Shown piece after piece: positions 48,998 through 56,767 of a stretch of DNA of 64,000 nucleotides. Under the pieces are notes generated by a model. That model saw nothing but the letters and a program-made list of their open reading frames with translations, was not told where the DNA came from and ran no database searches. The position numbers and the translations under genes were made by a program. Each line of letters begins with the position of its first letter. The first letter of the stretch is position 1. Source of the DNA: Actinomycetota bacterium (GTDB taxonomy: Bacteria; Actinomycetota; Thermoleophilia; Gaiellales; Gaiellaceae); assembly GCA_004366385.1 (NCBI GenBank), contig SIRU01000064.1, positions 62,001 through 126,000 on the forward strand. The letters run 5' to 3'.

Positions 48998-50179
48998 GTG
49001 CCCTGGGAGCCGCTGACCGACGAGCAGGTCGAGATTCGCGACCTCGTGCGCCAGATCGCGCGCGAGCGGATCGCGCCCCGTGCTGCGGAGATCGACGAGT
49101 CGCACGAGTTCCCGTGGGATGTCGTCGAGCTCTTCCGCGAGCACGGCATCTTCGGGCTCTTCTTCGAGGAGGGCTACGGCGGCACCGGCACCGGGACGCT
49201 GCTCTCGCTGGTCGCGATCGAGGAGGTCTCGAAGGTGTGCGCGACGAGCGGGCTGATCCTCGCGGTGCAGGAGCTCGGCTCGCTCGGGCTCAAGCTCGCG
49301 GGGACGGACGAGCAGAAGGCGCGCTTCCTCCCGTCGCTCGCGTCCGGCGAGCAGCTCGCCGCGTACGCGCTCACCGAGGCCGGCTCGGGATCCGACTCCG
49401 CGGCCATGCGCACGACCGCGCGCCGCGACGGCGACGAGTACGTCCTCGACGGCTCCAAGCGCTTCATCACGAACGCGGGCGTCGCCGGGCTGTACACCGT
49501 CTTCGCGAAGACCGACCCGGACGCGGGCCACTCCGGGATCTCCGCCTTCGTGGTCGAGAAGGACACGCCCGGCTTCGAGGTCGCGCGGCTCGAGCCGAAG
49601 ATGGGCATCGCGGGCTCGACCACCGGCGAGCTCATCTTCGACGGCGCGCGCATCCCGGCGGCGAACCTGCTCGGCGAGGAGGGCGAGGGCTTCAGGATCG
49701 CGATGCGGATCCTCGACCGCTCGCGTCCGGGCGTCGCCGCGCAGGGGCTCGGGATCGCGCAGGGCGCGACCGACTACGCGCTCGAGTACGCGCGCACCCG
49801 CGAGACGATGGGGAAGCCGATCGCGGAGCACCAGCTGATCGCGGGCAAGCTCGCGGACATGGAGACGCGCACAGAGGGCGCGCGCGGGCTCCTCTACCGC
49901 TTCGGGCGCATGGTCGACGAGGGTGCGCCGGACGCGGAGCTGACGAAGGCCTCCGCGATGGCGAAGCTCGCGTGCACGGACACCGCGATGTGGGTCACGA
50001 CCGAGGCGGTGCAGGTGCTCGGCGGCTACGGCTACATCCGGGAGTACCCGGTCGAGCGCATGATGCGCGACGCGAAGATCACGCAGATCTACGAGGGCAC
50101 GAACGAGATCCAGCGCCTCGTGATCGCGCGCGAGATGCTGAAGGAGAGCCGGGCGTTCCTGCTCGAGGGCGTGGCGTAG
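48998..50179 (+). CDS. Acyl-CoA dehydrogenase, short-chain type
   Basis: 393 residues, FAD enzyme that introduces an alpha-beta double bond in acyl-CoA. Signatures: AAYALTEAGSGSDSAAMRTTA (FAD loop), KRFITNAGVAGLYTVFAKT, RPGVAAQGLGIAQGATDYAL, VQVLGGYGYIREYPVERMMRD and catalytic Glu366 in ITQIYEGTNEIQRLVIAR. Length and sequence fit short-chain or branched-chain acyl-CoA dehydrogenases. GTG follows TAGAAT; gene stands alone. Confidence 0.95.
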   Translation: MPWEPLTDEQVEIRDLVRQIARERIAPRAAEIDESHEFPWDVVELFREHGIFGLFFEEGYGGTGTGTLLSLVAIEEVSKVCATSGLILAVQELGSLGLKLAGTDEQKARFLPSLASGEQLAAYALTEAGSGSDSAAMRTTARRDGDEYVLDGSKRFITNAGVAGLYTVFAKTDPDAGHSGISAFVVEKDTPGFEVARLEPKMGIAGSTTGELIFDGARIPAANLLGEEGEGFRIAMRILDRSRPGVAAQGLGIAQGATDYALEYARTRETMGKPIAEHQLIAGKLADMETRTEGARGLLYRFGRMVDEGAPDAELTKASAMAKLACTDTAMWVTTEAVQVLGGYGYIREYPVERMMRDAKITQIYEGTNEIQRLVIAREMLKESRAFLLEGVA

Positions 50180-50260
50180 GCGCCCGTAACCCGCCCGCCG
50201 CGCGCGACTTTTCTCGCTTTCGGCACACAGCCGTCACGATTTTCTTGCTTCGCTTGTCCC

Positions 50261-50671
50261 GTGACCACGACCCGGCTCTCGAAGCCTCGCGCGAGCGCGT
50301 TCGCGTCCGCGCTCGACCTCGACCTCGACGCCGCGGGCGTGTGTCACGCCTGCCTGTCGTTCGTCTCCTTCGCGATGGACGCGGGCGACGTCGCGGAGAT
50401 CGAGCGCCAGCTCCGGCACATGACGAAGGACCTATGGGCGGACGGCCTCGACGAGCCTGCGCTCGCCGCCGCTCGAGACGCCCGCGCGCGAGGCGTACGT
50501 GACGCGGAGCGCGCGCTCGCCGATCTCGAGGAACGTGGAGGCCGAAGCGTGATCGCGCGTGAGATCGTCCGGCGACTCGCGGCCGAGCTCTCGCGGCGTG
50601 CCCGCGCCATGCGGCAGGCCCGAGCGCTCTCGCGAGAACGTCTGCGAAGCGCCCCGCCCGAGCTCAACTGA
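50261..50671 (+). CDS. Hypothetical protein, helical, 136 residues
   Basis: Not recognised. N-terminal half contains AAGVCHACLSFVSFAMD with two Cys and a His; the rest is long charged helices (EIERQLRHMTKDLWADGL and REIVRRLAAELSRRARAMRQ). No signal or membrane span. GTG 50261. The 81-base gap upstream is unusually AT-rich for this genome (TTTTCTCGCTTT, ATTTTCTTGCTT). Convergent with the secreted protein gene. Confidence 0.6.
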   Translation: MTTTRLSKPRASAFASALDLDLDAAGVCHACLSFVSFAMDAGDVAEIERQLRHMTKDLWADGLDEPALAAARDARARGVRDAERALADLEERGGRSVIAREIVRRLAAELSRRARAMRQARALSRERLRSAPPELN

Positions 50672-50682
50672 CAGCGCCGCCT

Positions 50683-51495
50683 CTACCGCAACCTGGCCGA
50701 GAACCGCTTCGTGAAGCTCTTGCCGCCGGCGGTGAAGGAGATCGAGCCCGTCAACGTCTTCCCCTTCGCCGAGCGCGGCGTCTTGTAGGTGCACCTGGCC
50801 GAGCCTGCCGCGGCGCGCGCGGCGCCCTTGACCTTCGTCTTCCCGATCGAGCCGGCGCACGCGACCTTCGACGGCTTCACGGGCGACCCGCCGGCGAAGA
50901 CGCCCACGCTCGCCGTCACGCTTGCCCCCGCCTTCGGTTTCGCGGGGGCGAGCCTCGCGCCGCCGGCGGTGACGGCGGGAGCCGCCTCCCGCGCGAGCAC
51001 GACCGTGATCTCGGTCGAGTTGTCGGCAGGGCTCGGGTCGGGCGTCGACTCGTCGAAGATCTCTGCGCGCAGCCCGTGCCGGCCATACTCGGAGGCGACG
51101 ATCTTCCACTGCGGCGCGAACGCGGCGCCGGTGCCCGCGGGCAAGGGCTCCGGCGCCGTGCAGGTCGCCTCGGTGGCGGTCGTGACGCAGTCCTCGGCGT
51201 TCGTGTCCGGCTCGCCGTCGAAGTGGAGACCCTCGGTGAGCTGGAAGCTGAAGGACATCGTGGCGTCCTGCGGCCCGGCGTTCACGACGATCGGCATCGC
51301 GAAGAACGTGAGCTTCCCCGTGATCCGCTTCGTCCCGCCGTTCGGCGTGGGCGCGATCAGGGCGTCGACGGGAACGGCCGTCGGGCTCGCGCCGATCATG
51401 ATCGCGAGGTCGGTTGCCATCGGCGCGGCGCCCGCGGTGGCTGCGAGTAGAGCTGCGGAGGCGGCGACTACGGCGAGTGGGCGTGCGCTGCGCAT
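50683..51495 (-). CDS. Secreted protein with Ig-like domains, 270 residues
   Basis: Signal peptide MRSARPLAVVAASAALLAATAGAA. Mature part looks like two beta-sandwich domains (TGKLTFFAMPIVVNAGPQD with DUF11-like AEDCVTTATEATCTAPEPLP, then GASVTASVGVFAGGSPVKPSKVACAGSIG). Cys residues could form disulfides outside the cell. C-terminal GKSFTKRFSARLR. Cell-surface role is likely, function unknown. ATG 51495; divergent from the VOC gene with the 11-bp direct repeats. Confidence 0.75.
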   Translation of the reverse strand: MRSARPLAVVAASAALLAATAGAAPMATDLAIMIGASPTAVPVDALIAPTPNGGTKRITGKLTFFAMPIVVNAGPQDATMSFSFQLTEGLHFDGEPDTNAEDCVTTATEATCTAPEPLPAGTGAAFAPQWKIVASEYGRHGLRAEIFDESTPDPSPADNSTEITVVLAREAAPAVTAGGARLAPAKPKAGASVTASVGVFAGGSPVKPSKVACAGSIGKTKVKGAARAAAGSARCTYKTPRSAKGKTLTGSISFTAGGKSFTKRFSARLR

Positions 51496-51519
51496 GCGAA
51501 TGAGTGAAGCCGACGCTGC

Positions 51520-51548
51520 TCAACGCTCGATCAACAACCGCTCAAACG
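51520..51548 (+). promoter_or_regulatory. Triple direct repeat, 11-bp period, upstream of the VOC gene
   Basis: TCAAC at 51520, TCAAC at 51531 and TCAAACG at 51542, exactly 11 bases apart, ending 20 bases before GTG 51569. The same arrangement precedes the decarboxylase gene (52110-52138). The spacing of one helical turn suggests an activator binding tandem sites on one face of DNA. Confidence 0.65.
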
Positions 51549-51568
51549 CCGCGTGGCAGAGTTCCGGC

Positions 51569-51973
51569 GTGGAGTACCACCGCGGCCGCCTGCTCGACCA
51601 CGTTCACCTGCGCGTGCGCGACCTCGAGTGGAGCCGGCGCTTCTATCAGGCGGCGATCGGCGCGCTCGGGCTCGAGATCACGAGTGGGGACGGCTACTTC
51701 TTCTCCGACGAGCTCTGGGTGAGCGCGGACGGGCCGCCGACCGGGAGCCTCCACGTGGCGTTCGTGGCCGAGGACGAGGACGCCGTGCGCCGCTTCCATG
51801 CGGCCGCGATCGCGGCCGGCGGGAAGGACAACGGCGCTCCGGGCGAGCGCGACTACCACCCGGGCTACTACGCGGCCTACGTCCTCGACCCGGACGGCAA
51901 CAACGTCGAGGCCGTGTACCACGGGCCGGCCGCGCGCTCCGCGCGCTCCGTGGTCGTCACGCCGCTCGACTGA
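51569..51973 (+). CDS. VOC superfamily protein, 134 residues
   Basis: Glyoxalase/dioxygenase-like fold: LLDHVHLRVRDLEWSRRFYQAA, FFSDELWVSADGPPTGSLHVAFV and YYAAYVLDPDGNNVEAVYHG. It resembles the tandem pair at 48122-48843 with an N-terminal extension and a short C-terminal tail. Substrate unknown. GTG 51569. It shares an upstream repeat motif with the decarboxylase gene, so the two may be co-regulated. Confidence 0.82.
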   Translation: MEYHRGRLLDHVHLRVRDLEWSRRFYQAAIGALGLEITSGDGYFFSDELWVSADGPPTGSLHVAFVAEDEDAVRRFHAAAIAAGGKDNGAPGERDYHPGYYAAYVLDPDGNNVEAVYHGPAARSARSVVVTPLD

Positions 51974-51990
51974 CCTCGCGCGCTGGGCGC

Positions 51991-52018
51991 GGGAGGGGCC
52001 TCCGCAGAAGCCCCTCCC
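51991..52018 (+). terminator. Hairpin after the VOC gene
   Basis: GGGAGGGGC (51991-51999), 10-base loop, GCCCCTCCC (52010-52018), a perfect 9-bp stem 18 bases after the VOC stop. No T-run, as common in very GC-rich genomes. Confidence 0.6.
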
Positions 52019-52109
52019 GACCTCGGATCGACCCGCCGCGGAGGTGGGTCGGGGCCGATCCGGACCGATCTCTCCTCTCCGTACGTGCGGAGACCCTTGC
52101 ACGGGCACG

Positions 52110-52138
52110 TCAACGTCGGGTCAACGACGGCTCAAACG
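52110..52138 (+). promoter_or_regulatory. Triple direct repeat, 11-bp period, upstream of the decarboxylase gene
   Basis: TCAAC at 52110, TCAAC at 52121 and TCAAACG at 52132, the same triplet as 51520-51548. Similarity extends downstream (CGTG followed about 5 bases later by GTTC). About 37 bases before GTG 52176. Confidence 0.65.
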
Positions 52139-52175
52139 GGAGGCGTGCGGTTCGTGGGCGTGCGAGGATCGCGGC

Positions 52176-54074
52176 GTGGAGCGGGACTCTCTCGCCCTGA
52201 CGCCCGAGGAGATGCGGGCGCTCGGGTACCGCGCCGTCGACCTCCTCGTCGAACGCGTCGACCCGCGTGCCGAGCCGCCGATCCGTCGCGCCGCGCCGTC
52301 GGAGCTCGCGCGCCTGCTGAGCAAGCCGCCGCCGGAGGACGCAGGTGGCCCGGAGGCGCTCGAGCGGCTCTTCCGCGACGTCCTGCCGTACGTCGCGCGC
52401 GTCGACCACCCGCGCTACTTCGCGTTCATCCCCTGCTCGGGCACCTGGCCCGGGGCGCTCGGCGACCTGGTGGCGAGCGCGCTTGACGTGTACGCGGCCA
52501 CCTGGCTCGAGGGAGCGGGTCCGACGCAGCTCGAGCTCACCGTGCTCGACTGGTTCAAGGACTGGGTCGGCTTCCCGCCGGAGGCCGACGGCCAGCTGAC
52601 GAGCGGCGGCTCGCAGGCGAACCTGCAGGCGCTCGCGTGCGCGCGCGAGCTGCGGGTCGGCGCGATGCGCGACGACCTCGCGCTGTACGTCCCCGACCAG
52701 GCGCACTCGTCCGTCGCGCGCGCAGCCCGCGTGCTCGGGTTCCGGCCCGACCAGGTGCGCGTGCTGCCCACCGACCGCGAGCTCCGGCTGCGGCCCGAGA
52801 CGCTCGCGGCCGCCGTCGACGCGGATCTCGCGCGCGGCCTCACGCCGCTCGTCGCGGTCGCGAGCGCGGGCGCGACCAACACCGGAGCGGTCGATCCGCT
52901 CTCCGAGCTCGCGGAGGTCGCGCGCGAGCGCGGCCTTTGGCTGCACGTCGACGCCGCGTACGGCGGCTTCGCGGCGCTGACCGAGCGCGGGCGGCGCGCC
53001 CTCGCCGGGATCGAGCTCGCGGACTCGCTGACCATCGACCCGCACAAGTGGCTCTACCAGTCCTTCGAGTGCGGCGCGCTTCTCGTCCGCGAGCCCGACG
53101 GGCTGCGGCGCGCGTTCGAGATCGTGCCGCCGTACCTCGGCGACACGGTCGTGGGCGAGGGCGAGGTGAACCTCGGCGACCGCGGGATCCAGCTCAGCCG
53201 GACGAGCCGCGCGTTCAAGGTCTGGCTCTCGATCCAGACGCTCGGCCTGGCCGCGTTCCGCGAGGCAATCGACCGCTCGCTCGACCTCGCCGAGCACGCC
53301 GCGCGGCGGGTGGAGGCGAGCGACGGGCTCGAGCTCATGGCACCCGTTGTGCTCGGCATCGTCTGCTTTCGGCGCCGGTTCGCCGCCGCCGAGGACGAGG
53401 ACGAGACGGCCCGCTTGAACGCGCAGCTCGCCGCCGACCTCGCGGCGAGCGGGATCGGCCTCGTCTCCTCGACGACGCTGCGCGGACGCTTCGCCCTGCG
53501 GCTCTGCCCGCTCAACCACTCGACGACGCGGGAGGACGTGGACGCGGTGCTCGACTTCCTCGAGACCGCCGAGCCTGCGACGGACGCGCCGCCGCTGCTC
53601 CGCCGCGGCCGGGTCGACGACGTGCGCGACGCGTGGCTCGTCTCTGCTCCGGAGGAAGGAGACGCGCGCGCCGAGCCGGGCGACCTGATGGCGCTGGAGC
53701 TGTTCGCCGACGTCCCCCCGAAGAACCTCGAGCGGCTCGCCCGGCTCGCGACCGTCCGCGACGCAGCCGCAGGCGCGCTCCTCGTCCGGCAGTGGGACGC
53801 CGCGCGGGAGCTCTCCGTCGTCCTCGAGGGCGAGGTGGAGGTCGAGCGGGACGGAGACGTCCTCGAGCGGGCGGGGCCGGGCGAGTTCTTCGGCGAGATC
53901 GCGGCCCTCGACTGGGGCCACGGCTACGGCTACGCGCGCACGGCCACCGTCACCGCGGCGACGCCGGTGCGGCTGCTCGTGCTCCCCGAGGGGACGCTCG
54001 AGACGGCGATGCGCCTTGCGCCCGGGCTCGCCAAGGCGGTCGAGCGCGCCGTCGCCGCGAGGCTCCCCGGCTGA
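52176..54074 (+). CDS. PLP-dependent amino acid decarboxylase fused to a cNMP-binding domain
   Basis: 632 residues. Residues about 1-480 are a group II decarboxylase (aromatic amino acid, histidine or glutamate type): GGSQANLQALACAREL, VASAGATNTGAVDPLSEL, LHVDAAYGGFAALTERGR and PLP Lys291 in SLTIDPHKWLYQSFECG. Residues about 508-632 are a cNMP-binding beta barrel (ELFADVPPKNLERLARLAT, VVLEGEVEVERDGDVLERAG, GEFFGEIAALDWG with ARTATVTA) whose phosphate-binding cassette keeps Glu and Arg but has an insertion. Catalytic product would be an amine. GTG 52176; overlapping or adjacent to the MFS-cNMP gene, which starts one base after its stop. Confidence 0.88.
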   Translation: MERDSLALTPEEMRALGYRAVDLLVERVDPRAEPPIRRAAPSELARLLSKPPPEDAGGPEALERLFRDVLPYVARVDHPRYFAFIPCSGTWPGALGDLVASALDVYAATWLEGAGPTQLELTVLDWFKDWVGFPPEADGQLTSGGSQANLQALACARELRVGAMRDDLALYVPDQAHSSVARAARVLGFRPDQVRVLPTDRELRLRPETLAAAVDADLARGLTPLVAVASAGATNTGAVDPLSELAEVARERGLWLHVDAAYGGFAALTERGRRALAGIELADSLTIDPHKWLYQSFECGALLVREPDGLRRAFEIVPPYLGDTVVGEGEVNLGDRGIQLSRTSRAFKVWLSIQTLGLAAFREAIDRSLDLAEHAARRVEASDGLELMAPVVLGIVCFRRRFAAAEDEDETARLNAQLAADLAASGIGLVSSTTLRGRFALRLCPLNHSTTREDVDAVLDFLETAEPATDAPPLLRRGRVDDVRDAWLVSAPEEGDARAEPGDLMALELFADVPPKNLERLARLATVRDAAAGALLVRQWDAARELSVVLEGEVEVERDGDVLERAGPGEFFGEIAALDWGHGYGYARTATVTAATPVRLLVLPEGTLETAMRLAPGLAKAVERAVAARLPG

Positions 54075-54075
54075 C

Positions 54076-55725
54076 GTGACCAACCCGGGCCGCGTGCGCA
54101 CGTTCGCGGCGCAGGTGCCGGAGGCGTTCGGCGTCGTCTTCGGGAACCCGAGGCTGCGGAGGGTCGAGCTCGCGTTCGCCGGCTTCAGCTCCGCGGAGTG
54201 GGCGACCTGGGTCGCGATGGTCGTGTACGCGTACGACCGCGGCGGTGCGACGACGGCAGGGCTGGTCGCGGTCGCGCAGCTCGTGCCGTCCGCCGTCTTC
54301 GCCCCGTTCGCGGCGACGCTCGGCGACCGGCATCGGGCCGGGCGCGTGCTCCTCTGGGGCTACCTCGCGCAAGCGCTCGGGATGGGAGCGACGGCAGCCG
54401 TGCTCCTCGCGGGCGGACCGGCCCTCGCCGCGTACGGCCTCGCCGCCTGCGCCGCGACGGCCGTCACGATCACCCGGCCGACGCAGGCCGCGCTCGTCCC
54501 GACGCTGGCGCGGCGGCCACACGAGCTCACCGCTGCGAACGCCGTCACCGGCTGGATCGAGAGCCTCACCGTGCTGCTCTCCCCCGCGCTCGCGGGCGTG
54601 ATCCTCGACCTCGGCGGCCCGGGCTGGGTGTTCGCGTTGATGGCCGTCGTCGCGCTCGGGAGCGCGCTGCTCGTGCTCTCGGTCCCGGGCCCGCCGGTCG
54701 CGGGGGCGGGCGCCGGCGGTGGCGGCGGCGTCGTGCGCGAGACCTACGAGGCCGTCGCGGTGCTCCGCTCGGCGGCGTCGCCGCGCGCACGCGTCGTCGT
54801 CCTCGGCTTCTCGTCCGTCGCTTTCGGCGCGCTCGACATCCTGTACGCGGAGCTGGCGATCGGCACCCTCGGGCTGAGCGGAGGCTGGACCGGGTACCTG
54901 AACGCCGCGTTCGGCCTCGGCGGGCTCGCGGCGGTCGTCGTGACCGCATCCTTCGTCGGGCGCCGCCTCGCACCCGCGCTCCTCGGCGGGCTGCTGGCCT
55001 GGTTTGCGACCTTCCTGCTGCTCGGCGTCGAGCCGACGGTCGCTTCCGCGCTCGTGCTGCTCACGCTCGGAGGGGGCGCGAGCATGGTCGTCGAGGTCTC
55101 GGGGAGGACGCTGCTCCAGCGGACCGCCCCCGCGCACCTGCTTGCGCGCGTGTTCGGGCTGCTCGAGAGCGTCTCCTCGGTCGGGCTCGCGCTGGGCTCC
55201 CTGCTCGTTCCCGCGCTCATGGCGCTCGGAGGAGTGAGGGCCGCGCTGATCGGGGTCGGCGCGCTCCTGCCGTTCGCGGCGCTGCTCGTCGGCGGGCGCC
55301 TCCGGCAGCTCGACCGGACGGCCGACGTGCCCGTGGTGGAGATCGGCCTCCTCCGCTCGCTGCCGATGTTCGCACCGCTTCCCGCGCCGGAGCTCGAGAG
55401 CGTCGCCCGCGCGCTCGTCCCGCTCGACGCCGAGGCGGGGACGGTCGTCGTGTCGGAGGGGGACGTGGGCGACCGTTTCTACGTCGTCGCCGACGGGCGG
55501 GTGGAGGTGTCGCAGGACGGCCTCGCCGGGCGGGTACTCGAGCGCGGCGACGGGTTCGGCGAGATCGCGCTCCTCCACGACGTGCCGCGGACGGCGACGT
55601 GCACGGCCCGGACGCACGTGCACCTGTACGCCCTCGAGCGGGAGGACTTCCTCGCGGCCGTCGCGGCGCATCCGCACGCTGCCGCGGAGGCGCACCGGCT
55701 CGCGAGTCAGCGGCTCGACGGCTGA
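54076..55725 (+). CDS. MFS transporter fused to a cNMP-binding domain
   Basis: 549 residues. Residues about 1-415 are an MFS transporter with twelve helices (FAGFSSAEWATWVAMVVYAY, ATLGDRHRAGRVLLWGYLAQ motif A region, ITRPTQAALVPTLARRP and later LLARVFGLLESVSSVGLALG). Residues about 424-549 are a cNMP-binding domain (LRSLPMFAPLPAPELESVA, RFYVVADGRVEVSQDG) with an intact phosphate cassette FGEIALLHDVPRTATCTA. A nucleotide may gate transport. GTG 54076 immediately after the decarboxylase stop, so the pair forms an operon; substrate could be the decarboxylase's amine or its amino acid. Confidence 0.9.
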   Translation: MTNPGRVRTFAAQVPEAFGVVFGNPRLRRVELAFAGFSSAEWATWVAMVVYAYDRGGATTAGLVAVAQLVPSAVFAPFAATLGDRHRAGRVLLWGYLAQALGMGATAAVLLAGGPALAAYGLAACAATAVTITRPTQAALVPTLARRPHELTAANAVTGWIESLTVLLSPALAGVILDLGGPGWVFALMAVVALGSALLVLSVPGPPVAGAGAGGGGGVVRETYEAVAVLRSAASPRARVVVLGFSSVAFGALDILYAELAIGTLGLSGGWTGYLNAAFGLGGLAAVVVTASFVGRRLAPALLGGLLAWFATFLLLGVEPTVASALVLLTLGGGASMVVEVSGRTLLQRTAPAHLLARVFGLLESVSSVGLALGSLLVPALMALGGVRAALIGVGALLPFAALLVGGRLRQLDRTADVPVVEIGLLRSLPMFAPLPAPELESVARALVPLDAEAGTVVVSEGDVGDRFYVVADGRVEVSQDGLAGRVLERGDGFGEIALLHDVPRTATCTARTHVHLYALEREDFLAAVAAHPHAAAEAHRLASQRLDG

Positions 55726-55737
55726 CGCTCGTCAGCC
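55720..55737 (+). terminator. Perfect inverted repeat holding both convergent stop codons
   Basis: GGCTGACG-CT-CGTCAGCC. The TGA of the MFS gene (55723-55725) and that of the ureohydrolase gene (complement of 55732-55734) lie in opposite arms. Probably a shared two-way terminator stem. Confidence 0.65.
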
Positions 55738-56712
55738 CGCGCGCGACTCGGTGCGCCGCAGCGCGATCCCGGTCAGCGCCTCGCGCACGATCCGGTCGGC
55801 GACGAGCGCGGTGACGTCCGCCGAGCCGACGGCCGCCGGCAGCACCTCGACGACGTCGAGGCCGGTGAGCTCGAGCCGCCGTGCCACCTCGCGGCAGGCC
55901 CAGAGGAGGTCGACCGAGGTCATCCCGCCCGGCTCCGGCGTCCCGGTCCCGGGCGCGAGCGACGGGTCGAGCACGTCCACGTCCACCGTGAGGAACACCG
56001 GACCTACGCCGACGGCGGCCACGGTGCGCTCGACCACCTCGCGGATCCCGAGGTCGCGGACGTCGTGCATGAAGAACGACGTGATGCCCTGCCCGCGCTG
56101 CCAGGAGAGCTCGGTCTCGCCCGGCCAGTAGCCGCGGAGCCCGACTTGCACGTACCGGCGCGGGTCGACGTGGCCGTCGCGGACGAGCCGGTACATCGGC
56201 GTCCCGTGCGAGAGCTCGACGCCGAACACCTCCGTGCCCGTGTCCGTGTGCGTGTCGAGGTGGACGAGACCGACCGGCCCGCGCGCTGCTGCCACCGCGC
56301 GCACGGTCGGCTCCGTGATCGAGTGGTCGCCGCCGAGGACCACCGGGAGCGCGCCGGCGGTGACGACCTGCGAGACGGTGTGCTCGATCCGCTCGTGCGT
56401 CCGCTCGGGATCGGCCGGGAGCACGGCCGCGTCCCCGAAGTCGACGACGCGGAGCACCTCGAAGGCGTCCACCTTCGTCTCGAGGTGCGGCCCGGGCGGG
56501 CAGCTCGCGGCGCGGATCGCGCGCGGGCCGAACCGCGTTCCCGGCCGGTCGGAGACGAGGTCGTCGGTCGGCGCACCGACGACGGCGACGTCCACGCCCG
56601 CGAGCTCGGCGGGATCCTGCGTGTACGGCATCCCGGCGAACGTGAGCAGCCCCGCGTAGTCGGGCTTGTCCGGGAGGCCGAGCTCGCGCCAGCGCTCGAG
56701 CGGGTCGATCAC
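55732..56712 (-). CDS. Ureohydrolase family (agmatinase/arginase-like)
   Basis: 326 residues. Binuclear Mn ligands: His in VVLGGDHSITEPTVRA, DTHTD in VGLVHLDTHTDTGTE, and Asp pair in VFLTVDVDVLDPSLAPGTGTPEPGG. Hydrolyses agmatine, arginine or a guanidino acid, releasing urea. DTHTD instead of the usual DAHxD is a slight variation. GTG 56712 with TAGGAT 6 bases upstream. Convergent with the decarboxylase/MFS genes; a link to amine metabolism is plausible. Confidence 0.92.
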   Translation of the reverse strand: MIDPLERWRELGLPDKPDYAGLLTFAGMPYTQDPAELAGVDVAVVGAPTDDLVSDRPGTRFGPRAIRAASCPPGPHLETKVDAFEVLRVVDFGDAAVLPADPERTHERIEHTVSQVVTAGALPVVLGGDHSITEPTVRAVAAARGPVGLVHLDTHTDTGTEVFGVELSHGTPMYRLVRDGHVDPRRYVQVGLRGYWPGETELSWQRGQGITSFFMHDVRDLGIREVVERTVAAVGVGPVFLTVDVDVLDPSLAPGTGTPEPGGMTSVDLLWACREVARRLELTGLDVVEVLPAAVGSADVTALVADRIVREALTGIALRRTESRAG

Positions 56713-56718
56713 GACGCG

Positions 56719-56724
56719 ATCCTA
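56719..56724 (-). promoter_or_regulatory. -10-like TAGGAT for the ureohydrolase gene
   Basis: TAGGAT on the minus strand, 6 bases before GTG 56712; no Shine-Dalgarno. Confidence 0.5.
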
Positions 56725-56767
56725 CGCCCCGTCGCGCGCGCCGATCCCGGCGCGAGGCGCGCCGCGG

